Shown: positions 1 through 5,828 of the stretch, in pieces | Layout: every line of letters starts with the position of its first letter | Numbering within the stretch: the first letter of the stretch is position 1 | Source: Microbacteriaceae bacterium | GTDB lineage: Bacteria; Actinomycetota; Actinomycetes; Actinomycetales; Microbacteriaceae | DNA length: 10,702 bases | Direction of reading: 5' to 3' | NCBI GenBank assembly: GCA_025463665.1 | Contig: JAODAY010000172.1 | Location: 1-10,702 of the forward strand | Notes under the pieces: generated by a model | Told to the model about the DNA's origin: nothing | Seen by the model: the letters and a program-made list of their open reading frames with translations, nothing else | The model's database searches: none | Made by a program: the position numbers and the translations under genes

Positions 1-12
1 GACGGGACGCGT

Positions 13-55
13 AGCACGCAGCACGCAGCACGCAGCACGCAGCACGCAGCACAGC
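13..55. repeat. 7-bp tandem repeat, AGCACGC
   Basis: Five perfect head-to-tail copies of AGCACGC (13-47) are followed by the partial copies AGCAC (48-52) and AGC (53-55). The array ends three bases before the terminator stem that starts at 58. The unit is 7 bp, so copy-number change would shift any reading frame, but no gene crosses it here. It lies beyond the 3' end of the purine permease gene. Whether a gene on the left reads into it cannot be seen. Confidence 0.95.
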
Positions 56-57
56 AA

Positions 58-96
58 AATGCTCCCGCGGCCGGTATCACCGGCCGCGGGAGCATT
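58..96. terminator. Strong, probably bidirectional stem-loop terminator
   Basis: A perfect 17-bp inverted repeat (58-74 paired with 80-96, rich in CCCGCGGCCGG/CCGGCCGCGGG) closes a 5-nt TATCA loop. Read on the minus strand it follows the purine permease stop by about 44 nt and is followed by a short T run (ATTTTGC), as expected of an intrinsic terminator for that gene. On the plus strand the tail is the weaker ATTCTTG, so it may also end transcription entering from the left. Confidence 0.85.
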
Positions 97-139
97 CTTG
101 TGTGCGTTGCGGAGGCCGTGGCATCCGTGGCGTCTATTG

Positions 140-1591
140 TCAGCCGATGAGGGCCTCGATCGGTCCACGCGTGAAGTAGACGAGGAAGCCGAGCGCCACC
201 ACCCACAGCAGCGGCGAGATCTCGCGCGCCTTGCCCGAGAGCGAACGCACGATGACCCAGCTGATGAAGCCCGCGCCGATGCCGTTGGCGATGGAATAGG
301 TCAGAGGCATCACGACAACGGTGAGGAACACCGGAAGCGCGATCGAGAACTCGCTCCAGTCGACGTCCTTGATCTGCGACACCATGAGCGCGCCCACGAT
401 GACGAGCGCGGCGGCCGCCACCTCGAGCGGCACGATCTGCGTGAGCGGCGTCAGGAACATCGACACGAGGAACAGCACGCCGGTGATCACCGACGCGAAG
501 CCGGTGCGTGCGCCTTCGCCGATTCCAGCCGCCGAGTCGATGTAGACGGTGTTGGACGAGCTCGACGTCGCGCCGCCGGCGACCGCGCCGACGCCCTCGA
601 TGATGAGCGCGGACTTGAGCCTGGGGAAGTTGCCGCGGTCGTCGGCGAGACCCGCGCCCTTGGCCAAGCCCGTCATGGTGCCCATCGCGTCGAAGAAGTT
701 CGTGAACACGAGCGTGAACACGATCATGGCGGCGGAGAGGGCGCCGATGCGCTCGAAGGCGCCGAAGTTGAACGACCCGACGAGGCCGAAGTCGGGCAGC
801 GAGAACAGCGCGCTCGGGATGACCGGCGCGTTCAGGCTCCAGCCCTGCGGGTTCTGGAAGGCAGGGCCGAGCTTGAAGATCGCCTCGGCGATGACGGCGA
901 TGACGGTCGTCACCACCATGCCGATGAGCAGCGCGCCCTTGACCTTGCGCGCCATGAGCACGCCGATGACGACGAGGCCGATGAGGAAGACGACGGTCGG
1001 GAGGGTCGTGATCGAGCCGGCGGTTCCGAGCTGGAGCGGCGACGACGGGGAGTCGGTCTGGCGGACGAAACCGGCATCGACGAGTCCGATGAAGGCGATG
1101 AACAACCCGATTCCCACCGTGATGGCGGTCTTGAGCTGGTGCGGCACGGCGTTGAAGATGAGCGTGCGCAGGCCCGTCGTCGCGAGCAGCACGATGATCA
1201 GGCCGTTGATGACCACGAGGCCCATCGCCTCGGGCCAGGTGACCTGGCCGACGACGCTGACCGCGAGGAACGAGTTGATGCCGAGGCCGGCGGCGATGCC
1301 GAACGGCAGACGCGCGACGAGCCCGAACAGGATCGTCATGACGCCGGCGGTGAGCCCCGTCGCCGCCGAGACCTGGGCGTTCTCAAGCCAGCCACCCTCG
1401 ACGTCGAGCGTCGCCTGGTCCGCGCTGAAGCCGCCGAGAATGAGCGGGTTGAGAATGACGATGTACGCCATCGTGACGAAGGTCACTACTCCACCGCGAA
1501 CCTCGCGGCCGACGGTCGAACCGCGCTTGGTGATCTCGAAATAGCGGTCGAATCTGTCACGGGCGCCGGAACGCTGTTGCGTTGTGCTGAT
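140..1591 (-). CDS. NCS2 family purine (adenine/guanine/hypoxanthine) permease, AzgA type, apparent ATC start
   Basis: Integral membrane nucleobase importer, probably proton-coupled, for purine salvage. It is recognised by the N-terminal family block FEITKRGSTVGREVRGG (residues 18-34), followed by TFVTMAYIVILNPLILGG, the transmembrane motif FFDAMGTMTG (299-308), and the VYIDSAAGIGEGARTG block (349-364). About 12-14 hydrophobic segments cover the rest. Length from the proposed start is 483 aa, normal for the family. The start is odd: no ATG, GTG or TTG exists between the upstream in-frame TAA (1643-1645) and the GTG at 1486. A good GGAGG (1599-1603) lies exactly 7 nt before an ATC at 1589-1591, and the codons after it give ISTTQQRSGARDRFDRYFE, typical of an N-terminus here. 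The alternative GTG at 1486 gives 448 aa but removes 35 residues including the conserved block, and has no comparable ribosome-binding site. The gene is divergent from the uracil permease and ends before the terminator at 58-96. Family call is sure; exact purine specificity is inferred. Confidence 0.93.
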   Translation of the reverse strand: MSTTQQRSGARDRFDRYFEITKRGSTVGREVRGGVVTFVTMAYIVILNPLILGGFSADQATLDVEGGWLENAQVSAATGLTAGVMTILFGLVARLPFGIAAGLGINSFLAVSVVGQVTWPEAMGLVVINGLIIVLLATTGLRTLIFNAVPHQLKTAITVGIGLFIAFIGLVDAGFVRQTDSPSSPLQLGTAGSITTLPTVVFLIGLVVIGVLMARKVKGALLIGMVVTTVIAVIAEAIFKLGPAFQNPQGWSLNAPVIPSALFSLPDFGLVGSFNFGAFERIGALSAAMIVFTLVFTNFFDAMGTMTGLAKGAGLADDRGNFPRLKSALIIEGVGAVAGGATSSSSNTVYIDSAAGIGEGARTGFASVITGVLFLVSMFLTPLTQIVPLEVAAAALVIVGALMVSQIKDVDWSEFSIALPVFLTVVVMPLTYSIANGIGAGFISWVIVRSLSGKAREISPLLWVVALGFLVYFTRGPIEALIG

Positions 1592-1603
1592 GGTAATTCC
1601 TCC
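1592..1603 (-). promoter_or_regulatory. Ribosome-binding site that points to a non-canonical ATC start
   Basis: On the minus strand GGAGG (complement of 1599-1603) is followed by the 7-nt spacer AATTACC and then ATC at 1591-1589. This is an optimal Shine-Dalgarno spacing for that ATC. The only other candidate nearby, ATT at 1597-1595, is one base from the GGAGG and too close. The site therefore argues that translation begins at ATC, or that the base at 1589 is really C on the plus strand (giving ATG). Confidence 0.7.
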
Positions 1604-1703
1604 AAGAATGCGGATGCCGCGGGCACACGGTCCGCAACGAGCTTAGTCGCGCGTGCCGCCCCGGCCCGCGCGGGGGCTACGCTCGACTCGACCAATCAAC
1701 GAC
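1604..1703. promoter_or_regulatory. Divergent promoter region between the two nucleobase permeases
   Basis: About 120 bp separate the two permease genes, so both promoters must lie here unless transcription comes from further off. Possible -10 boxes are TAAGCT on the minus strand (1645-1640) for the purine permease and TACGCT on the plus strand (1679-1684) for the uracil permease. Neither has a convincing -35 at 16-18 bp. I see no purine riboswitch-like fold; the leaders would be only about 20-45 nt long. Confidence 0.3.
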
Positions 1704-1712
1704 GGAGGAAAC

Positions 1713-3047
1713 GTGGCTCTGCCCTGGAAACTGCACGGCGACGGCAAGAACGTCGGCGCGACCGCGATCGTCGCCCCTGAGGAACGCCTCACCTGGCTGC
1801 GCACGATCGGGTTCGGCGGCCAGCACGTCGTCGCCATGTTCGGCGCCACCTTCCTCGTGCCGCTCATCACCGGCTTTCCGCCCGCGACCACGCTGCTCTT
1901 CTCCGGCATCGGCACCCTGCTGTTCCTCCTCATCACCGCGAACCGCCTGCCGAGCTATCTCGGGTCGTCGTTCGCGTTTCTCGCCCCGATCACCGCGGCA
2001 ACCGCGGCGGGCGGACCCTCCGTCGCGCTCGGCGGCATCATCGTCGTCGGCGCCCTGCTCGCGGTGATCGGCATCGTCGTGCACCTCACCGGCACGCGGT
2101 GGATCAACGCCCTCATGCCCCCGGTCGTGAGCGGCGCGATCGTGGCGCTCATCGGCTTCAACCTCGCGCCGGCCGCGCGCAACAACTTCGGCGAGGCGCC
2201 CGTCGTCGCGATCATCACCCTGCTGACGATCGTGATCGCCGCGGTGTTCTTCCGCGGGTTCCTCGGCCGTCTCTCGATCGTCATCGGCGTCGTCGTCGGC
2301 TACGCGGCCGCCGTCATCGCGGGCGACGTGAACTTCGACGAGGTCGCGGGGAAGGCGTGGGTGGGCCTGCCCGAGTTCACGACCCCGAGCTTCTCCGCCG
2401 ACAACGTCGGCATCTACCTCATGTTCCTCCCCGTCGTGCTCGCCCTCCTCGCCGAGAACGTCGGCCATGTCAAGGGGGTCGGACAGCTCACCGGGCGCAA
2501 CCTCGATCCGCTCACCGGCCGCGCCCTGTTCGCCGACGGTCTCGCGACGGTCCTCTCCGGACTCGGCGGCGGCTCCCCCACCACGACGTACGGCGAGAAC
2601 ATCGGCGTGATGAGCGCCACCCGCGTCTTCTCGACCGCCGCATACTGGGTCGCCGGCATCACGGCGATTCTGCTCGGGCTCTCGCCCAAGATCGGCGCCG
2701 TCATCAATACCATTCCGGCGGGGGTACTCGGCGGGGTGACGACCGCGCTCTACGGCCTCATCGGCATCATCGGCGTGCGCATCTGGGTCGACAGCAAGGT
2801 GGACTTCGGCAAGCCCAAGAACCAGCTGACCGCCGGCGTCGCCCTCATCATGGGCATCGCAGACTTCACGCTCAACCTCGGCACGCTCACGTTCACCGGA
2901 ATCGTGCTCGGCACCGTCGCGGCGATCGTCGTCTACCACCTCATGAGCCTCATCGGACGCTGGCGCGGCACCGACTCCACAGGCTCCAGCGACGCGGATG
3001 CCACGGCCGACGTACAACCCGCGAATAGCTCCCCCGTCACGCGCTGA
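1713..3047 (+). CDS. uraA: Uracil permease, NCS2 family (UraA type)
   Basis: Proton-coupled uracil importer in the cytoplasmic membrane, feeding pyrimidine salvage. The 444-aa protein shows the UraA hallmarks in order: FGGQHVVAMFGATFLVPL near residues 34-51, LGSSFAFLAPI, the LLAENVGH block containing Glu248, and TTTYGENIGVM containing Glu295. These two glutamates correspond to the uracil-binding Glu241 and Glu290 of Escherichia coli UraA. IPAGVLGGVTTALYGLIG and the RIWVDSKVDF motif follow. A hydrophilic Ser/Asp/Thr-rich tail of about 30 residues ends the protein. The start chosen is GTG at 1713, because GGAGG at 1704-1708 lies 4 nt upstream; an upstream ATG at 1653 is in frame but has no site and would add a non-family Arg/Pro-rich leader. 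The gene is divergent from the purine permease and is followed after 16 nt by the mechanosensitive channel gene, which may be partly co-transcribed. Confidence 0.95.
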   Translation: MALPWKLHGDGKNVGATAIVAPEERLTWLRTIGFGGQHVVAMFGATFLVPLITGFPPATTLLFSGIGTLLFLLITANRLPSYLGSSFAFLAPITAATAAGGPSVALGGIIVVGALLAVIGIVVHLTGTRWINALMPPVVSGAIVALIGFNLAPAARNNFGEAPVVAIITLLTIVIAAVFFRGFLGRLSIVIGVVVGYAAAVIAGDVNFDEVAGKAWVGLPEFTTPSFSADNVGIYLMFLPVVLALLAENVGHVKGVGQLTGRNLDPLTGRALFADGLATVLSGLGGGSPTTTYGENIGVMSATRVFSTAAYWVAGITAILLGLSPKIGAVINTIPAGVLGGVTTALYGLIGIIGVRIWVDSKVDFGKPKNQLTAGVALIMGIADFTLNLGTLTFTGIVLGTVAAIVVYHLMSLIGRWRGTDSTGSSDADATADVQPANSSPVTR

Positions 3048-3048
3048 A

Positions 3049-3063
3049 TAGAATGGTTGGTCT
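3049..3063 (+). promoter_or_regulatory. Candidate near-leaderless promoter of the mechanosensitive channel gene
   Basis: TAGAAT (3049-3054), one base from the -10 consensus TATAAT, sits in the 16-bp gap after the uraA stop and ends 9 nt before the channel ATG at 3064. A transcript starting 7-10 nt after the box would begin at or within 3 nt of the ATG. There is no good Shine-Dalgarno sequence before that ATG (GAATGGTTGGTCT), consistent with leaderless or nearly leaderless translation. No clear -35 is present. Confidence 0.45.
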
Positions 3064-4389
3064 ATGACACAGACCGACCAGCCACTGCCCTCGTTCGACT
3101 GGGACGCCCTCTGGGCCATGGTGGGGTTGATCATCGCATCGAAACCGGTGCAGGTGCTCTTCATCATCGTTATCGCCGTGGCTATTCGCTACGCCCTCCA
3201 GTTCGTGATCCGTCGACTCGTTGACAACGTCGTGAACGGGGTGAAGAAGAAGCAGAACGCCCAAGACACGCAAGCCCTGCTCGCCTCGCCTCTGGCCGCG
3301 GTGCGGGTCGTGCAGCGCACGCGCACGCTCGGAAGCGTGCTCAACAACCTGGTCACGGCAATCATCGTCATCACGGCGACACTGAGCATCGTCGTGACGA
3401 TCAACCCCGACATCACGGGCGCGTTCGCCCTCATCACTGCCGCGCTCGGTGCCGGCCTCGGTTTCGGCGCGCAGAACATCGTCAAGGACGTGTTGAGCGG
3501 GCTGTTCATCGTGGCCGAAGATCAGATCGGCGTCGGAGACGTCGTCGACCTCGGGCCAGCGACCGGCGTTGTCGAAGACGTGGGCATTCGCATCACCAAG
3601 ATCCGTGACGTCAACGGCACCCTGTGGTTCGTGCGCAACGGCGAAATCCTCCGGGTCGGCAACATGTCGCAGGGCTGGTCGCGCGTGATCATCGACCTCG
3701 GCGTTCCGACGAGCGCCGACATCGACGCCGTGCAGGAGAAGATGCTCGAGACGGCGACAGCGCTCGCCACCGACGCCAAGTGGCGCACCCGGATTCTCGA
3801 GCGCCCGGAGATCTGGGGCATCGAGTCCATCGCCGAGGACTCCATCCACATCCGCATCGCGATCAAAACCAGGTCGGCAGCGAAGGACGACGTCGCACGC
3901 GAACTCCGTGCCCGCCTCAGAAAGGCCGTCGATTCGATGGGCGTGCACGTGCCCGCCCTCAACTCGATCGTGTTGAGCGGCTTCGAGGGCGCGGCGAGTG
4001 TCACCGGTGCCCGTCCGCCGAAGACCCGGCCCGTGCAGGTTCCCCCGGCCGAGGCGGCACCCGCGCGTTCGCGCGCGGCGAGGGCGAACGCGAAGGCGAA
4101 GGCGAAAGCGGCTCCTGCCGCCGACCCGCGCGGATTCACCCCGGCGAAGGGTGCAAAGGCGCCGGTCAAGGTGGTGACCAGGCCCGTCACCAAGTCGACG
4201 CCGGCCTCGCCGGGTGCTACCCCGCCCGCCACGGAGCCCTCCGCCGCGCCTCCCGAGCAGCCAGCGGGGCCCCCGCCGCGGTCACCGAACGAACCCCCCA
4301 CAGCCACCCGCGTGCAGGACATAATTGGAGTTCCAGACGCGAACCCCACGAAACCGGCACGCACGCCCCGGGAGACGAAGAATGAGTGA
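3064..4389 (+). CDS. MscS-family small-conductance mechanosensitive ion channel with long disordered C-terminal tail
   Basis: Membrane channel expected to open under tension and release solutes during hypo-osmotic shock. The 441-aa protein has about three hydrophobic segments: near residues 18-48, 88-112 and 115-150. The last is the Gly/Ala-rich pore helix with the signature LGAGLGFGAQNIVKD (128-142), followed by the MscS beta domain (EDQIGVGDVVDLGPATGVVEDVG, split here only for naming) and the cytoplasmic alpha/beta domain to about residue 305. From about 310 to 441 the sequence is a Pro/Ala/Lys/Thr-rich, apparently disordered tail. It holds a Lys-Ala run (ANAKAKAKAA, 341-350) and ends in a small hydrophobic patch VQDIIGV (417-423). 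Compact MscS proteins are near 290 aa, so the tail is the extra part; actinobacterial channels such as MscCG of Corynebacterium glutamicum also carry C-terminal extensions. The last 8 nt overlap glbO. Confidence 0.93.
   Translation: MTQTDQPLPSFDWDALWAMVGLIIASKPVQVLFIIVIAVAIRYALQFVIRRLVDNVVNGVKKKQNAQDTQALLASPLAAVRVVQRTRTLGSVLNNLVTAIIVITATLSIVVTINPDITGAFALITAALGAGLGFGAQNIVKDVLSGLFIVAEDQIGVGDVVDLGPATGVVEDVGIRITKIRDVNGTLWFVRNGEILRVGNMSQGWSRVIIDLGVPTSADIDAVQEKMLETATALATDAKWRTRILERPEIWGIESIAEDSIHIRIAIKTRSAAKDDVARELRARLRKAVDSMGVHVPALNSIVLSGFEGAASVTGARPPKTRPVQVPPAEAAPARSRAARANAKAKAKAAPAADPRGFTPAKGAKAPVKVVTRPVTKSTPASPGATPPATEPSAAPPEQPAGPPPRSPNEPPTATRVQDIIGVPDANPTKPARTPRETKNE
4320..4325 (+). promoter_or_regulatory. 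Possible internal -10 box for glbO inside the channel gene
   Basis: CATAAT, one base from TATAAT, lies in an unusually A/T-rich patch near the 3' end of the channel gene. It includes the rare Ile codon ATA (4321-4323). Transcription from it would start near 4332, leaving a leader of about 50 nt before the glbO ATG. No -35 is recognisable, so this is a weak call. Confidence 0.25.
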
Positions 4390-4813
4390 GCCGAACCCGG
4401 TGACGCTGCGACTCAGCCAGAGCGGCGAGAGCGTGCAGGGAAACTTCTGGGAGCAGGTGGGCGGTCGCCCGACCTTCGAGCGGCTGGTTCGGCGCTTCTA
4501 CGAGGGAATCGCGGCAGACCCGGTTCTGCTGCCGATGTATCCCGAGGCCGACCTCGAGGGCGCCATCCAGCGCCTCACCGGATTTCTCGAGCAGTACTGG
4601 GGCGGGCCTGGCACCTACTCGGAGGAACGCGGCCACCCTCGACTGCGTCAACGGCACATGCCGTTCAAGGTGAACCCCGACGCACGCGACCGCTGGCTGC
4701 TGCACATGCGCGAGGCGGTGGACAGCCTCGAACTCTCACCGCTGCACGACGCCACGCTGTGGGCCTACCTCGAGCGCGCCGCGCACGCCATGGTGAACAC
4801 CTTCGAGCAGTAG
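4382..4813 (+). CDS. glbO: Group II truncated haemoglobin (GlbO / trHbO)
   Basis: Small haem protein of the cytosol that binds oxygen and other diatomic ligands; roles proposed for the family are oxygen handling and peroxide or NO chemistry. The 143-aa product matches the mycobacterial GlbO pattern closely: RFYEGIAADPVLLPMYPE with Tyr40 (B10) and Tyr53 (CD1), FLEQYWGGPGTYSEERGHP, the haem-ligating proximal His92 (F8) in RHMPF, and Trp105 (G8) in RDRWLLHM, the marker of groups II/III. The start is ATG 4382, supported by GGAG at 4371-4374 with a 7-nt spacer; an in-frame ATG at 4325 would add a basic leader absent from the family. The first 8 nt overlap the channel gene, indicating translational coupling. 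A short non-family N-terminal stretch (about residues 1-20) precedes the globin fold. A hairpin follows at once. Confidence 0.96.
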   Translation: MSEPNPVTLRLSQSGESVQGNFWEQVGGRPTFERLVRRFYEGIAADPVLLPMYPEADLEGAIQRLTGFLEQYWGGPGTYSEERGHPRLRQRHMPFKVNPDARDRWLLHMREAVDSLELSPLHDATLWAYLERAAHAMVNTFEQ

Positions 4814-4844
4814 CACGGGTCCCGTCGTGAGACGGAACCCGTGC
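4813..4844. terminator. Shared hairpin terminator between glbO and qorB
   Basis: A 14-bp stem (4813-4826 with 4831-4844) closes a GTGA loop. Read on the plus strand it has one C/A mismatch (4821/4836); on the minus strand the same position is a G-U wobble, so the stem is fully paired for qorB transcripts. It begins at the last base of the glbO stop and lies 16 nt beyond the qorB stop. There is no T run on either side, so it is an I-shaped terminator, common in actinobacteria. Confidence 0.7.
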
Positions 4845-4860
4845 CACTCGTGAGTCTGAC

Positions 4861-5709
4861 CTACGCGGCGAGGCCCTCGGCGAGCGGCGTCGTCGGGCGT
4901 CCGATCAACCGAGAAAGGTCTCCGGATGTCTCGGCCAGAAGCCCGTCGCGAATGTCGCCGTCGAGCGCCACGACGAAGTTCACGGTGCTCTCATCGAGAC
5001 CGAAGGAGCCGAGCATCGCCGCGTGCTCCCGGGGGCTGAGGCGCTGGTACGACACGTCGCGCGCGATGATGCCCGCGATCGTCGCGGCGAGATCGTCGAA
5101 GCTCCACGCGACATCCCCCGAGAGCTCGTAGATTTTGCCCTCGTGGCCCTCCTCGACGAGGACGACGGCCGCGGCCTCGGCGTAGTCGCGCCGGCTCGCG
5201 CTGGCGACTCGTCCGTCGGCGACGCTCGCGACGATGACGCCGGTGTCGCGGGCCTTGTCGATCTCGCCGAGGTAGTTCTCGGTGTACCAGCCGTTGCGCA
5301 GAATCGTGAAAGGTACCCCGGACGCGACGAGGAACTCCTCTGTCGCCTTGTGCTCCGGCGCGAGGATCAGGGTCGAGGTGGTCGCCTTGGGCGCGCTCGT
5401 GTACACGATGCGCGCGACGCCGGCGAGCTTCGCGGCGGTGATGACGTTCGCGTGCTGCTCGAGCCGCTGGCCGACCTCCGACGCCGAGATCAGCAGCACG
5501 GTGTCGCCCGCCGACAGTACGGCGGTGATGGATTCCGGCCGGTTGTAGTCCATCTCGGCCACCCTGACGCCGCGCTCCGCGAGCGTCGAGAGTGCGGCCG
5601 TGTTGCGGCCCGTCGCGACGATGTCGGAGGCGGCGGTTCCGCGGGCGAGAAGAGAGTCGACGACGAGGCGTCCGAGCTGACCGGTTGCACCGGTGATGAC
5701 TATTGACAT
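4861..5709 (-). CDS. qorB: NAD(P)H:quinone oxidoreductase, QorB/YtfG type (NmrA-like atypical SDR)
   Basis: Soluble reductase expected to use NAD(P)H to reduce quinones, limiting redox cycling. The 282-aa protein follows E. coli QorB along its whole length. It opens with the dinucleotide-binding GATGQLG (residues 7-13). It then has VLLISASEVGQR (71-82), IVYTSAPKA (101-109), the substrate-side block RNGWYTENYL (138-147), HEGKIYELSGD, and the ending IGRPTTPLAEGL. Length agrees with the family (about 286 aa). ATG 5709 is preceded by GAAAGGA with a 3-nt gap. It stands alone, convergent with glbO and divergent from the asparaginase. In many bacteria this gene sits beside an HxlR-type regulator; none is present here, but a palindrome lies 15 nt upstream of the start. 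Other NmrA-like reductases are the alternative, yet the motif match is specific. Confidence 0.92.
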   Translation of the reverse strand: MSIVITGATGQLGRLVVDSLLARGTAASDIVATGRNTAALSTLAERGVRVAEMDYNRPESITAVLSAGDTVLLISASEVGQRLEQHANVITAAKLAGVARIVYTSAPKATTSTLILAPEHKATEEFLVASGVPFTILRNGWYTENYLGEIDKARDTGVIVASVADGRVASASRRDYAEAAAVVLVEEGHEGKIYELSGDVAWSFDDLAATIAGIIARDVSYQRLSPREHAAMLGSFGLDESTVNFVVALDGDIRDGLLAETSGDLSRLIGRPTTPLAEGLAA

Positions 5710-5724
5710 GGGGTCCTTTCGATC

Positions 5725-5741
5725 GTTGTTCCTACAACAAC
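5725..5741. promoter_or_regulatory. Palindromic operator candidate upstream of qorB
   Basis: GTTGTTCCTACAACAAC is a perfect 6-bp inverted repeat with a 5-nt centre, or GTTGT-N4-ACAAC when offset. It stands out as an A/T-rich island in very GC-rich DNA and lies 15 nt upstream of the qorB ATG, where a repressor would cover the promoter or leader. Immediately beside it is a second, GC-rich palindrome, CCGGGC-GGC-GCCCGG (5742-5756). The binding protein is unknown. Confidence 0.45.
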
Positions 5742-5791
5742 CCGGGCGGCGCCCGGATGCTTCCCGCGCCGTACCTGGCGTGTCGCTCCAG

Positions 5792-5828
5792 TTGCGGGCC
5801 GGGTCGCGCCGATCCGTAAACTGGCGGG
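5792..5828 (+). promoter_or_regulatory. Leaderless promoter of the asparaginase gene
   Basis: TAAACT (5817-5822) fits the actinobacterial -10 pattern TANNNT and ends exactly 6 nt before the ATG at 5829, so the A of ATG would be the transcription start. A -35-like TTGCGG (5792-5797) lies 19 bp upstream of the -10, slightly longer than ideal. The GGCGGG between box and ATG abuts the start codon and is too close to act as a Shine-Dalgarno site. Confidence 0.6.

Noticed and set aside
1592..1712. Purine or other riboswitch upstream of the permeases
   Set aside because: The space is too short for aptamer plus expression platform on either side and no conserved purine-aptamer core or three-way junction was visible.
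59..1780. Very long plus-strand open frame (573 codons) opposite the purine permease
   Set aside because: The predicted protein is Arg/Asp/His/Glu-rich and low complexity, typical of the antisense frame of a high-GC gene; the minus-strand frame is a clear membrane transporter.
1677..3167. Long minus-strand open frame (496 codons) opposite uraA
   Set aside because: Same antisense composition artefact; uraA on the plus strand has unmistakable family motifs.
5822..5828. GGCGGG before the asparaginase ATG as a ribosome-binding site
   Set aside because: It touches the start codon with no spacer and so cannot pair productively; the -10 position supports leaderless initiation.
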